Shown: piece after piece, positions 1 through 7,974 of the stretch
Layout of the letters: each line of letters starts with the position of its first letter
Position numbering within the stretch: position 1 is the stretch's first letter
Assembly: GCF_037327425.1 (NCBI RefSeq)
Contig: NZ_CP147846.1
Span: forward strand, 1,426,001-1,490,000
Length of the DNA stretch: 64,000 nucleotides
Direction: 5' to 3'
Source of the DNA: Rhodococcus sovatensis
GTDB lineage: Bacteria; Actinomycetota; Actinomycetes; Mycobacteriales; Mycobacteriaceae
Notes under the pieces: model-generated
Told to the model about the DNA's origin: nothing
The model's input: the letters and a program-made list of their open reading frames with translations, nothing else
Databases searched by the model: none
Position numbers and translations under genes: made by a program

Positions 1-304
1 CCGGTTCGATCTGAGCGGCCTCGTTCTCGATGGCATCGAGGCACGGTCCCTCGCCCGTTGCCCGTTCGATGTCATCGATCGTGCGCGCGACCTGATCGGT
101 CGCTGCGACCGTGACGGGCTTGCCCCGGTTGACGAGCATCAGGCTGGCATGGTCGCAGCCCGGCACGAGCAGGGTGGCCGCCACACAGATCGCGGTATAG
201 ATCTCCTCTGCACTGGAGCCTCGATAGACGATGTCCGCCAATGCAGCGAAGACGGTCGTGGGATCGGCAGACGCTGGGGCGCCTGCGAGCGATTCTTCCT
301 CCAT
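1..304 (-). CDS. GAF-domain protein, N-terminal part (runs off the window)
   Basis: An open frame starts at ATG 304 on the minus strand and stays open for 101 codons to the window edge, so the C-terminus is missing. It begins MEEESLAGAP and carries features of actinobacterial GAF proteins: a helix with AALADIVYRG, a strand-turn with VPGCDHASLMLV, and the motif ATGEGPCLDAI around residues 85-95. In this family the N-terminal GAF domain is commonly followed by an RNA-binding ANTAR domain, and such proteins act as cytoplasmic signal sensors or antiterminators. Whether ANTAR is present here cannot be seen. Family call good, ligand unknown. Confidence 0.75.
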   Translation of the reverse strand, partial: MEEESLAGAPASADPTTVFAALADIVYRGSSAEEIYTAICVAATLLVPGCDHASLMLVNRGKPVTVAATDQVARTIDDIERATGEGPCLDAIENEAAQIEP

Positions 305-421
305 GGATACTCCGATCGAGTCAGTGCGAAGTCCCGGCGTGGCGTAGAGCGCCGCGCTGGACTGGTAAAGCTGCCAGCCTTCGACCAATCAGAGTACGCA
401 GTGCTCACTAGTCGAGGTCGA

Positions 422-883
422 CTAGGCAGCACCGGCGCACGGCGGGGCTGGTGCATCCTCGGCGAACGGTTTGCCAGGAGGTTCGATATACGCGGCGTAG
501 AGGACCACAGGAACAGTGCCGAGATTGGTGCCCTCGTGTACGTGATCAGCGTTTACTTCCTCGGCGATGACCTGGCCGGCCGGCGTCGATACCTGCGAAC
601 AGTCATGCAGGGTTCTCGTGAGAACCCCCTGCTCCACATATGCATAGACCGGACCGTCGTGATAGTGCCAACCCGTTGTCCCGCCGGGGGCGATCGTGAT
701 CTTGCGAGCGGTGAAGTCGGTGCCTGCAATATCGGCGCTGCCTGGAATCAGTGGGAAGGAGACGTGGGCGAGCGTCTCGGCGGTGACGCCGGACGGCGGC
801 GTCGCCCCGGCAATCGCGCGGGACAGCCCGGCCGCTGCGATGCAGCAGAGTCCGACGGTACCGATCCGGCCTATCGATGTCAT
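422..883 (-). CDS. Secreted cupin-domain protein
   Basis: 153 residues. The first ~25 residues look like an export signal (a basic start, then hydrophobic GTVGLCCIAAAGL and an Ala-rich cleavage region). The mature part is a single cupin barrel with the metal-binding pattern WHYHDGP around residues 72-78 (two His), a downstream Glu and a second-motif His at DHVHEGT. Cupins of this kind bind a metal and either catalyse a small oxidation or isomerisation or only bind ligand; substrate is unknown. It stands alone between a GAF gene on the same strand and a divergent stress-protein gene. Confidence 0.7.
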   Translation of the reverse strand: MTSIGRIGTVGLCCIAAAGLSRAIAGATPPSGVTAETLAHVSFPLIPGSADIAGTDFTARKITIAPGGTTGWHYHDGPVYAYVEQGVLTRTLHDCSQVSTPAGQVIAEEVNADHVHEGTNLGTVPVVLYAAYIEPPGKPFAEDAPAPPCAGAA

Positions 884-996
884 CGCGTGTTGCCTCTCAT
901 CAGAGTGCCCCGAACGAAACCAGACTAGAACCCACTCGACCTGGTGGGGTGGGTATCGAAGATTTGCTCTCGTGGTCCACTGAGTAGCCTTTCGTC

Positions 997-1446
997 GTGG
1001 ATGAATCGCACGCGTTCGAATATGGAGTCGACGGGCCGAAGGTCATTCTGGCCGGAATCGACGGCTCGGAATCGTCGTGGAAAGCGGCGGCGTACGCGGC
1101 AGGGCTGTCGAGACGCCAAGGATCGCTGCTCGTGCTCGTCTATGTACAACCTCTGGCTACCGCAGCATGGGGGCAGGCCGGCATTTCGCTCGTCGAGACC
1201 GGCAAGGAGATCGCCGACGAGTTGCTCGCCTACATCGAAAAAGCAACGGCGCACACCGACGTGCCCAAGTGGGAATTCCGCACTGCCACAGGAGATCCCT
1301 TCAACGGAATCGTCGCTGTTGCCGAGGAACTGCGGGCGGACGCCATCGTCGTCGGGGCGTCGGAGCACGCTGGTCACCGAATGTTCGGCTCGGTCGCAGT
1401 GAGACTCGTCAAAGCCGGGCGTTGGCCGGTCACCGTTGTTCCGTGA
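997..1446 (+). CDS. Universal stress protein family (single UspA domain)
   Basis: 149 residues with one UspA fold. The nucleotide-binding strand ILAGIDGSESSWKAA lies at residues 17-31 and the C-terminal strand-loop-strand reads IVVGASEHAGHRMFGSVA before the terminal PVTVVP. In ATP-binding members the loop is G-x2-G-x9-G-S/T; here the glycine spacing is shorter and altered, so ATP binding is doubtful. Mycobacterial and rhodococcal genomes carry many such genes, usually induced by hypoxia or stationary phase. Divergent from the cupin gene, with about 110 bp between them for two promoters. Confidence 0.8.
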   Translation: MDESHAFEYGVDGPKVILAGIDGSESSWKAAAYAAGLSRRQGSLLVLVYVQPLATAAWGQAGISLVETGKEIADELLAYIEKATAHTDVPKWEFRTATGDPFNGIVAVAEELRADAIVVGASEHAGHRMFGSVAVRLVKAGRWPVTVVP

Positions 1447-2151
1447 GATTCGACAGTTGGGAGGGGCTTGTCAACGATGCATTGTTGATACACACGGCGA
1501 TACATCTCAAACCCGTGGTGGAGGACACCGAGGCTCTACGGCCAGCGCGACGAATTGCAGTCCTCGAGGGCGCGCGGACCGTCGACGCGATATAGCGACT
1601 TTGATCACCATTGCGTGCCATCTCGTCGACCCGCAACCGGATCGAATTCCTGCGAGCTGACGTCCCTTCGAATGCGTGCATCGGTTGTACGCTGACTCGC
1701 TTTCTGGTCAGCACATCAGGATCAACGGCTACGGGCTGCGATCGGTGACGGCAGGTGGCGGATCAAGCACGTCTATCATCTTCAAGAGTTGTTCTCGCAC
1801 TGCTGCAATCATCGTTCCAGCTCGCATGGCGATACCTTTGACCGGCCGGTCCGCGAGCAGCTCAGCCAAATGGTCGTCTGACTGATCGGTGGCCGATTCG
1901 TGCCCGACGAGCGCCGCCACGGAGACAGTCACGTCACGCCCTGCGAGGCGCTCACGAAAGAAACCCCTATGGCGTCGACCACAGCGATCGTCGGGTTGGT
2001 CTGACCACCATTTCGCAGCCCTGCAGGTAGCTGCGGGAGATGCTGACGTCGTGACTCGAATCGGCCGAAATCGCCTCTGCGACGTACGCGGTGGACAGCT
2101 CTCGATGCCGACCGGTGTCGTCGTGGGTTGCGGTAAGAGCAAACCACGAGT
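1447..2151. other. Gene-poor stretch with decayed coding traces
   Basis: About 700 bases without a convincing gene. On the minus strand two overlapping frames (about 1929-2147 and 1729-1960) read plausibly one into the other: TNPTIAVVDAIG in the first, then VSVAALVGHESA and MIAAVREQLLKMIDVLD in the second. This is what a frameshifted remnant of a single protein would look like, but I do not recognise the family and neither frame shows a ribosome binding site. The rest (1447-1728) shows nothing I can name. Confidence 0.3.
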
Positions 2152-3612
2152 TCAGTGGCGGGTGCTTAGTTCGTCAGCGCTAGAGAGGGCACCGTTGTTC
2201 TCGCTGCGAACTGGGTCGGCTGGGTCGGCGTTGACGTTCTTCGTCGGCCGCAGTAGTGCCACGGCGACCACGCCCAACAGCATGAGGGCTGCCGCTGCGA
2301 ACACCGCGATTCGGTCTCCGCCCGCTGCATCCGCGATGTGACTACCCGATGCTGCCGAAATCGCTACAAGCACAGCCAGGCCGATCGCATTTCCGATGTT
2401 GAGCGCAGTCGATGCGAGTCCGTTGGAGACGCCTTGCTGACTCGGTGCTACACCCGTAGCGGCCACGATCCACATCGCGGTCCACACGATGCCTTGTCCG
2501 AACCCGGAGATTATCAGGCCCGGCACAATCGCGGCATAGGATGATCCTTCCGAAAAGCCGAGTGCAAGAACGACCGTGCCCGGCAGCCCGATAGCGAATC
2601 CTATGAGCAGGGTTGTCCGTCCTCCCAAACGATTGACCAGCCGTTCGCCCACCTGGGTGCCGGTGGCGATGGCGATCGACGGCACCAGGAAGGCCAATCC
2701 TGTTTCCAGCGCGGAGAACTGGTGCACATTCTGTAGCAGAACGGTCAGGAAGTAGGGCAACGCACCGAATGTTCCCATGTATATGAAGGTGACCAACACT
2801 CCGACAGCGACGTTGCGATTGCCCAGCAGCTTCGGCGGCATCAACGGATCCGCCGAGCGGGTCTCGATGACGACGAACGCAACTGCCGACAGGACTGCGA
2901 TGACAAGTGCCGCCACGATCGTCGTCGAGCCCCATCCATCGGACGGACCCTGAACGAGCGCGTAGACGAAGAGAGTTGCGGCAACGGTTACGGTCAAAGC
3001 CCCAGGGAAGTCGAACTTTCGACTCTCATGCTGTGGGTCATCTTTCGGAATCAGAACGAATGCAGCAATTGCGGCCACGCCTGCCAGCAGCACATTCACA
3101 TAGAACACCGCCGGCCACCCGAACGCCTGAGTAAGCACTCCACCGAGCAAGGCGCCGAGAGTGAGGCCGCTCGCACCTGCGCCGCCCCAAATCGCAAGTG
3201 CACGGTTACGAGCGGGCCCTTCGGCAAACAAGTTTCCGATCAACGCCAGGGTCGAGGGGAGGAGAAGTGCGCCTCCAATACCTTGAACGGCCCGTGCGCC
3301 GACCAGCAGAATCGGCTCAGTCGCGAGGCCACCCACCAGCGACGAGACGGCGTAGATGGCGAGCGCGGTGATGAAGATTCGGCGACGTCCGAGCAGATCG
3401 GCGGCTCGACCTCCGAAGAGGAGGAACCCGCCGGCGAACACCGTGTATGCGCTGACGACCCATTGCTGGGTTTGCCCGTCGAAGCCGAGAGATGCACCGA
3501 TGTCGGGTAGCGCGACGTACACGATGTTGATATCGAGCGAGAAGATCAGTTGCGCAAACGCGAGTAGGGCCAGTGACCAGCCCAGACGACGCGTTGTCGT
3601 TGGTGCTCTCAT
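2152..3612 (-). CDS. MFS drug-resistance transporter, DHA2 (EmrB/QacA-like) family
   Basis: 486 residues, the expected length of a 14-helix DHA2 proton antiporter. The N-terminus has the family signature LDINIVYVALPDIG in helix 1 (residues 25-40), and motif A follows helix 2 as GGRAADLLGRRR. Helices continue to about residue 460, followed by a polar tail. A clear AGGAGG sits just upstream of ATG 3612. The protein would export lipophilic drugs or toxic metabolites across the inner membrane. An ArsR-type regulator lies 98 bp upstream on the same strand, suggesting ligand-controlled expression. Substrate cannot be read from the sequence. Confidence 0.88.
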   Translation of the reverse strand: MRAPTTTRRLGWSLALLAFAQLIFSLDINIVYVALPDIGASLGFDGQTQQWVVSAYTVFAGGFLLFGGRAADLLGRRRIFITALAIYAVSSLVGGLATEPILLVGARAVQGIGGALLLPSTLALIGNLFAEGPARNRALAIWGGAGASGLTLGALLGGVLTQAFGWPAVFYVNVLLAGVAAIAAFVLIPKDDPQHESRKFDFPGALTVTVAATLFVYALVQGPSDGWGSTTIVAALVIAVLSAVAFVVIETRSADPLMPPKLLGNRNVAVGVLVTFIYMGTFGALPYFLTVLLQNVHQFSALETGLAFLVPSIAIATGTQVGERLVNRLGGRTTLLIGFAIGLPGTVVLALGFSEGSSYAAIVPGLIISGFGQGIVWTAMWIVAATGVAPSQQGVSNGLASTALNIGNAIGLAVLVAISAASGSHIADAAGGDRIAVFAAAALMLLGVVAVALLRPTKNVNADPADPVRSENNGALSSADELSTRH

Positions 3613-3710
3613 GGAGCCTCCTGTTGAATACGAAGTTTCGTTTGTACGCGAACAGTAGTCCTATTTGAGTCGAGTGTGCAACGGAACATCCGAACCGATG
3701 CGGTCTGTCG

Positions 3711-4070
3711 CTAGCCGGAAATGATCGACGGAAGGTCGTCGAGGTACTCCGCCACTGCATTCCGTAGCAAGCTATCGCTCGACAGTGCCTGGACTATCGA
3801 TGACAGAAACCCGGGGAAGCGAGCATCGAGATCCACTCTGCGTAGGGAGAGCAAGTTCTCGCGTCCAGACGGTTCCTGGAAGATGACCCCTGCGTCGCGG
3901 AGCACCCTCCAGTGATGCGTCAGGGTGGACTTGGAGACGCCGTGGACGATGGAACCGCAGCGGTGTTGGTTGCCATCAGTGAGAGCGGCCACGATCGCAA
4001 GGCGCACGGGGTGCCCGAGAGCGCTGAGTACGTCTTCGAGTTGGATCTGGTCTCGGTTTGGCAGCAACAT
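3711..4070 (-). CDS. ArsR-type winged-helix transcriptional regulator
   Basis: 119 residues forming one helix-turn-helix domain: LEDVLSALGHPVRLAIVAAL (residues 11-30) is the typical ArsR opening helix, and the recognition helix reads SKSTLTHHWRVLRDAGVI. A Leu-rich dimer helix follows. The metal-binding CxC motif of arsenic sensors is absent, so it probably senses an organic ligand or redox state. It precedes the MFS exporter on the same strand with a 98-bp gap. The likely role is repressor of itself and the exporter. Confidence 0.82.
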   Translation of the reverse strand: MLLPNRDQIQLEDVLSALGHPVRLAIVAALTDGNQHRCGSIVHGVSKSTLTHHWRVLRDAGVIFQEPSGRENLLSLRRVDLDARFPGFLSSIVQALSSDSLLRNAVAEYLDDLPSIISG

Positions 4071-4383
4071 GAACCCGACCTTACTGGACTACGTAACTAG
4101 AACAATCGGTCTTGTGGGAATTGCCAAGAAGTCAGCCAGTACCAGATCACGGAACGTCCGCATGCTCTTGAGCGCCATTGCATCCCGACGCTTAGCTTTT
4201 CTCCAGCCGCACCATCAAGAAAGGCACCCTGTCTTGTCAGCGGTGCTATTCGGTCGGACGCACGAGCAGAATTGTCTACACGCAGCCCATTAGTCGAAAC
4301 GGTACGAAGTACCAGTATTTCGGCTGCAGAAGCTCAGCAATCGTACCTGCGACCTACCATATTTGCAGGCAACCGTCGTCGAA

Positions 4384-4418
4384 GAGCCGGTCGTCGCGCA
4401 CTGCGCGACGACCGGCTC
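4384..4418 (-). terminator. 17-bp stem hairpin, probably the native terminator of the tRNA-Met gene
   Basis: A perfect inverted repeat: gagccggtcgtcgcgca (4384-4400) and its reverse complement (4402-4418), with one base between them. It lies about 55 bases beyond the tRNA 3' fragment in the direction of tRNA transcription (minus strand). The inference is that it ended the tRNA transcript before the integrative element separated the two. Confidence 0.55.
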
Positions 4419-4475
4419 GCGCAGGACTCATCGACAACGTCAAGCAACTTCTCCGAGTACAAACGTTATTGAGGA

Positions 4476-4510
4476 GCGGGGCTCGAACCCGCGACCAATG
4501 GATTGTGAGT
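4476..4510 (-). repeat. Duplicated tRNA-Met 3' segment (attachment-site core, distal end)
   Basis: Bases 4476-4504 are identical over 29 bases to 11152-11180 in the intact tRNA-Met, then one mismatch and five more matches. The copy covers the T arm and part of the anticodon arm and then stops matching, so it cannot fold as a tRNA. Same orientation as the tRNA: this is the classic att duplication left when a tyrosine integrase inserts at a tRNA 3' end. Confidence 0.8.
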
Positions 4511-4637
4511 TATATTTGACGTTTTCCCCATGGACCACCGTACACCCCTCGAAAGCCCGCTAACGTTGGCTTATAGCCGGTGATTCGGGTTCTGCGATCC
4601 TTCCAATCCCTTCGAAGCACTCCTCATCACACGGAAG

Positions 4638-4655
4638 CTGCTATCCCGGCGCGTA
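4638..4655 (+). repeat. Possible integrase arm-type repeat, left
   Basis: The 18 bases ctgctatcccggcgcgta match 11075-11092 at 17 of 18 positions in the same orientation, and the preceding ggaag also recurs near the right copy. Both copies lie just inside the two att duplications, where phage-type integrases have arm-binding sites. Function is inferred from position only. Confidence 0.35.
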
Positions 4656-4705
4656 TCCATGCCGTGGAGTGGGTGACGCATGCGCAAACGGAAAGGCTCT
4701 CGCCA

Positions 4706-4966
4706 ATGATCAACGTTTCACGCATGGTTTTCTCGTCCGAGTTCTCCCCGGTGGTCGAGTTCACCGACGAAGTCGTCACGGTCACTCTGTCCGACAGTCA
4801 GGCCCTCACCTTCACTCGCGAAGAATGGGACACCCTGCTCGAAGAGGTCCGAATCGGTTTCGATCTTCACCAGGATGAGATGGCGACAGTCGACGCCATG
4901 ATCGAAGATTTGCTCATCGCGCGACTACCAGACACCGTGCCCGCAGAGATGTCCCAAGGACGCTAA
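4706..4966 (+). CDS. Small DUF397-like protein
   Basis: 86 residues from ATG 4706, chosen because GAAAGG lies at a suitable distance upstream; an in-frame extension to 4580 has no ribosome binding site and odd composition. The segment VVEFTDEVVTVTLSDSQALTFTREEWDTLL resembles in outline the C-terminal half of DUF397, where an aromatic/acidic TFTREEW-type motif ends the domain. DUF397 proteins usually sit beside an XRE-type regulator as a control pair, but no such partner is visible here. It is the first gene inside the left boundary of the integrated element. The N-terminal half of the domain is poorly matched. Confidence 0.5.
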   Translation: MINVSRMVFSSEFSPVVEFTDEVVTVTLSDSQALTFTREEWDTLLEEVRIGFDLHQDEMATVDAMIEDLLIARLPDTVPAEMSQGR

Positions 4967-4998
4967 TCAGCCTCGCGTCGGCCTAGCGGATTCTTGGG

Positions 4999-5124
4999 GT
5001 GTCGCGGGAGGAGCTCGCCGAGGTGGCTGGTCTGCCGTCGGACTGCGAAGCGGTGCTCGACCCCGAGCGTCCGTTCTTCTCAGCCGACTCGATCGACGCG
5101 TGGCGGGAACTTCTCAAGCCATGA
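4999..5124 (+). pseudogene. Short coding remnant (41 residues) next to the IS3 element
   Basis: A frame reading VSREELAEVAGLP near the start and FFSADSIDAWRELLKP at its end is open from a stop at 4984 to TGA 5122-5124. It has good codon use but no ribosome binding site and no full domain, so it looks like the C-terminal end of a truncated gene. I do not recognise the family. The IS3 element starts 14 bases downstream. Confidence 0.3.
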
Positions 5125-5166
5125 ACTTTCGGTGTCGTGAATCACCCCGGCGTGTCCGGAGACTTT

Positions 5167-6093
5167 CTAGTTTGAGAACTCCGCGATGCGCTGAGTTCCG
5201 TGTTCACCGTAGTAGAGGGCCTCGAGTTCCGCTGGTGGGATGTCTCCGCAATGCTCGTACAGTCTGCGGTGGTTGAACCAGTCCACCCATTCCAACGTGG
5301 CGATTTCTACGTGTTCGACCGTTCGCCACGGTCCCTGCGGCTTGATCAGTTCGGTCTTGTACAGGCCGTTTATCGTCTCCGCGAGGGCGTTGTCGTAGCT
5401 GTCCCCGGTCGTTCCGATCGAGGCATCGATGCCGGCCTCAGTCAGCCGCTCGGTGAAGGCAATCGAGGTATATTGCGAGCCGCGGTCGTGGTGGTGAATC
5501 AGTCCCGACAGGTCTGTGATGCCGTCCCGTCGTCTCGTCCAGATCGCGTGTTCGATCGCATCGAGAACCAGAGGGGTGGTCATCCTGGTCGAAGTCCGCC
5601 ACCCGAGGATTCGCCGGGAGTAGGCATCGATCACGAACGCCACATACACCCACCCCGACCACGTCGAGACATACGTAAAGTCCGCTACCCACAACACATT
5701 TGGTCCGATTGGGTTGAACTTGCGTTGCACCAGATCATCCGCCCGCTGCCCCTGTGGGTCAGCGATGGTGGTGCGCTTCTTCTTGCCACGTCGCGCCCCT
5801 TCGAGGCCGAGCATGCTCATCAGTCGTTCAACGGTGCAGCGGGCCACATCGACGTCCTCTCGTCGTAATTGCAGCCAGACTTTGCGTGCGCCGTAGACCG
5901 AGTAGTTCTCGTCATGGATCCGGCTGATTTCGACCTTCAGCTGTTCATCACGTACGGCTCGTTTCGATGCTGCACGACTGCGGGCCTCGTAGTAGGTGGA
6001 CGGCGCGATCGGGCAGCCGTGCTCGGTGAGCACCCTGCAGATCGGCTCGACGCCGTACTCCTGTTTGTTGTTTTCGATGTAGTCGATGATCAC
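5167..6093 (-). CDS. IS3-family transposase OrfB (DDE integrase domain)
   Basis: 308 residues starting at GTG 6093 (read as Met), overlapping the orfA stop in a GTGA quartet. An N-terminal HTH_21-type region (QEYGVEPICRVLTEHG) leads into the retroviral-integrase fold. The first catalytic Asp is in LWVADFTYVSTWSGW, the second in HHHDRGSQYTS and the Glu in YDNALAETINGLYKTELI. All three acidic residues are present, so the enzyme looks functional. In IS3 elements OrfB is usually made as an OrfAB fusion by a -1 frameshift; I see no classic A6G slippery run here, so translational coupling is possible. Confidence 0.93.
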   Translation of the reverse strand: MIIDYIENNKQEYGVEPICRVLTEHGCPIAPSTYYEARSRAASKRAVRDEQLKVEISRIHDENYSVYGARKVWLQLRREDVDVARCTVERLMSMLGLEGARRGKKKRTTIADPQGQRADDLVQRKFNPIGPNVLWVADFTYVSTWSGWVYVAFVIDAYSRRILGWRTSTRMTTPLVLDAIEHAIWTRRRDGITDLSGLIHHHDRGSQYTSIAFTERLTEAGIDASIGTTGDSYDNALAETINGLYKTELIKPQGPWRTVEHVEIATLEWVDWFNHRRLYEHCGDIPPAELEALYYGEHGTQRIAEFSN

Positions 6094-6416
6094 TTGTTGT
6101 TGCGGTCGAGCTCCGCCGCAAAGAAAACCGACGCCGACTTCAGTATTTCGTTGGCGCGCTTGAGTTCTCGGTTCTCTGCACGGAGCTTCTTCATCTCCGC
6201 CGCCATCTCACTGGTCACGCCGGGGCGCTGGCCGGTATCGGTCTGAGCCTTCCGGATCCAGTTGTGCAAGGTCTGCGCGGTCCCGATGCCGAGCTTGCCC
6301 GCGACCGACTCGATCGCCGCCCACTCCGAGGTGTGTTCGTGCTGGATTTCGGCGACCATCCGCACCGCACGCTCACGCAACTCCGGCGGGTACCTCTTCT
6401 GCGATCCTGACGACAT
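6090..6416 (-). CDS. IS3-family transposase OrfA (helix-turn-helix, leucine zipper)
   Basis: 108 residues. The N-terminal part RYPPELRERAVRMVAEIQ with GIGTAQTLHNWIRKAQ is the HTH_Tnp_1 DNA-binding domain that recognises the terminal repeats. The C-terminal AAEMKKLRAENRELKRANEIL is the heptad leucine-zipper segment used for multimerisation with OrfAB. It ends within the orfB start. Length and layout are standard for the family. Confidence 0.92.
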   Translation of the reverse strand: MSSGSQKRYPPELRERAVRMVAEIQHEHTSEWAAIESVAGKLGIGTAQTLHNWIRKAQTDTGQRPGVTSEMAAEMKKLRAENRELKRANEILKSASVFFAAELDRNNK

Positions 6417-6514
6417 GACTCCATCCTTCCCAAAGAACGAAGTCTCCGGACACGCCGGGGTGATTCAGTCGAGTCAATTAGTCGGGCACATGGAAAACAA
6501 CAGCGCGGCTGCAG

Positions 6515-6576
6515 AGACGCACGGTTTGAAGAACGATCCTGTCTACCCTCCCGGTTGGCGGGGTCGTTCTGCGTCT
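6515..6576 (-). terminator. Bulged hairpin downstream of the two-gene cargo operon
   Basis: Outer stem agacgca (6515-6521) with tgcgtct (6570-6576), inner stem agaacgatcc (6530-6539) with gggtcgttct (6561-6570 region), separated by an asymmetric bulge on one side. It starts 8 bases past the stop of the coiled-coil gene on the minus strand, where a terminator would be expected; no clear U-run follows. Confidence 0.4.
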
Positions 6577-6583
6577 CGACTCG

Positions 6584-7087
6584 TTATCGAAGGCCCCACT
6601 CGGACTCGATACGCGCGATCTCGTCGAAGAGAGTCTTAGCGTATTCCGGGAACATCATCAGTTCCATCTGCTTGGCCAAGTAATCGACGTCCTCGATGCT
6701 CGTATCTAGATTTGGTCTTAAGCTCGCGAACCATGCTTTCCCCGCGGCGGACCTGTAAGTCGGTGCCAGCGCGCTCGTAGGCCCCGAACTAGTCCGCGAT
6801 CGAATATCGTCCTCGGTCCACTCGTCCAGAGCCTGGGCGACGCCGTCCCGCCATGTGGTGACCAGAGTGCGCTTGGAATCGAGATCGGCTAGTTTGGCCT
6901 GCCTGTCGATTTGAACGAGCTCGAGTTCGTGTTGCTGCTTGAAGAGGTCCTTTGCGTTTTCTTTCTCCACTTCAAGTCGCTGCTTCTCCGTGCGCCAATT
7001 GATTAGCGGAGCGAGTAGGGACGCTGCGCTACCGGCAACGGCACCGACCGCAGTGCCGACGACGCCAGCCCAGACCGGATCGATCAC
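6584..7087 (-). CDS. Unknown membrane-anchored coiled-coil protein (cargo operon, gene 2)
   Basis: 167 residues. One N-terminal transmembrane segment (VWAGVVGTAVGAVAGSAAS, residues 4-22) is followed by a charged heptad-rich helix (about residues 30-75: WRTEKQRLEVEKENAKDL and HELELVQIDRQAKLADL), then a soluble C-terminal part with Trp-rich helices ending in EIARIESEWGLR. It looks like an inner-membrane protein with a cytoplasmic coiled coil. No enzymatic motif is visible and I do not recognise the family. Its ATG overlaps the stop of the upstream HNH-like gene by 4 bases, so the two are translationally coupled and probably work together. Confidence 0.65.
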   Translation of the reverse strand: MIDPVWAGVVGTAVGAVAGSAASLLAPLINWRTEKQRLEVEKENAKDLFKQQHELELVQIDRQAKLADLDSKRTLVTTWRDGVAQALDEWTEDDIRSRTSSGPTSALAPTYRSAAGKAWFASLRPNLDTSIEDVDYLAKQMELMMFPEYAKTLFDEIARIESEWGLR

Positions 7088-7935
7088 GAACGTTGCATCG
7101 TGTAGGTGATGTTCTTGTGCTCGTGATGGTCGTCCCAGGTGAAGTTAACCTGCTTCCGAACACCTTTGAGTTCCCATGCCATGACAGACGGCCGCCGTAT
7201 GGATCCGCGCAGTGGGTTTGCCGGAAGATTGAATTCCGGCAATTCTCGACCTGGGTTGTAGAGGCTGAGACCGAACCCGACACCCGCCAGTTCGACGACG
7301 CCACCGATAAGGGTCTGGTCGCCGTTCTTAAGCATCGGAGTCACGCCCCACCAGTTGTCTGTCGCCGTCTCGATGCGGCTGAAGGGGTCGAATTTGAGTT
7401 CGGGATTGGTCGCGTCAGCAGCGACGCATAGACCCCATGTCGTCGGCCACGCTGCCCGGTTCAGCAGGAGGTGGATGGAGTCGTCCAAGATTGGACTCTT
7501 CACCAACTCGCCGTTAGCAGTCAGCGCATTACCAGCGGCATGTGTTGCAAGCAGTTTGAGAACCCATCTCTGGAAATCGTCACCGGAGATCTCGACGGAC
7601 TCGTTTACCCCCCAGTCACCGGAACCGTTCTGGTAGCGGAGAGCAATCTCGCGCAGAAATGTTGCGAATTTAAGTGCCGCAGCGTCTGCATCAGAGAGGC
7701 CGTTGTTGTGGGCCTCGCACAACACGTTTGCTACGAACCTCCTCGGCGAGACCGGATGCCGTACCCCGAACCCGTTGTCATGCTGGATCGTGACATTCGG
7801 ATCATCGAAGGTGTAGAGCCTGATCAGGCTATGCGACACGAAGTGCTCGCCGGAGATTCTGGTGGAGCATCCGCCTTCAGTGTTCGCGTAGCACTTTGGA
7901 TGCTTGAAGTCGGCGGAGCCTGTGGTGGTGGTCAT
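7084..7935 (-). CDS. Unknown protein with HNH-like zinc-finger motif (cargo operon, gene 1)
   Basis: 283 residues from ATG 7935; a GTG 18 bases upstream (7953) is an alternative start. The N-terminal ~100 residues have treble-clef/HNH spacing: KCYANTEGGCS, then SGEHFVSHSLI, then NVLCEAHNNGLSDAD. The Cys pairs and the Glu-His, His and Asn-Asn residues lie where HNH nucleases hold zinc and the metal-bound catalytic His. The remaining ~180 residues are a soluble domain I cannot assign. Nuclease activity is inferred from the motif. It overlaps the membrane coiled-coil gene by 4 bases. Position as cargo of an integrated element suggests a defence or competition role, which is untested. Confidence 0.6.
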   Translation of the reverse strand: MTTTTGSADFKHPKCYANTEGGCSTRISGEHFVSHSLIRLYTFDDPNVTIQHDNGFGVRHPVSPRRFVANVLCEAHNNGLSDADAAALKFATFLREIALRYQNGSGDWGVNESVEISGDDFQRWVLKLLATHAAGNALTANGELVKSPILDDSIHLLLNRAAWPTTWGLCVAADATNPELKFDPFSRIETATDNWWGVTPMLKNGDQTLIGGVVELAGVGFGLSLYNPGRELPEFNLPANPLRGSIRRPSVMAWELKGVRKQVNFTWDDHHEHKNITYTMQRS

Positions 7936-7974
7936 TCCGCGCAGGCTACACACTCATACCGACAGGTCTCGTTG

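Larger units (their letters stand above)
4071..4705. other. Intergenic region with a strong hairpin and a tRNA fragment
   Basis: About 630 bases without a supportable gene. It contains a 17-bp inverted repeat (4384-4418) and a 3'-terminal tRNA fragment (4476-4510), described separately. The rest (4071-4380) holds the promoter side of the ArsR gene and otherwise shows nothing recognisable. Confidence 0.6.
5138..6467 (-). mobile_element. Complete IS3-family insertion sequence
   Basis: A 1330-bp element bounded by 28-bp perfect terminal inverted repeats (5138-5165 and 6440-6467) that begin TGAATCACCCCGG and end in the complementary CA. It is flanked by a 4-bp direct repeat GTCG (5134-5137 and 6468-6471), which fits an IS3 target duplication. 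It carries overlapping orfA and orfB, both intact. Intact ends, intact frames and an intact target repeat suggest recent insertion and possible activity. Confidence 0.92.

Noticed and set aside
4476..4510. Second functional tRNA gene
   Set aside because: Only the T arm and part of the anticodon arm are present; the D arm and acceptor pairing are absent.
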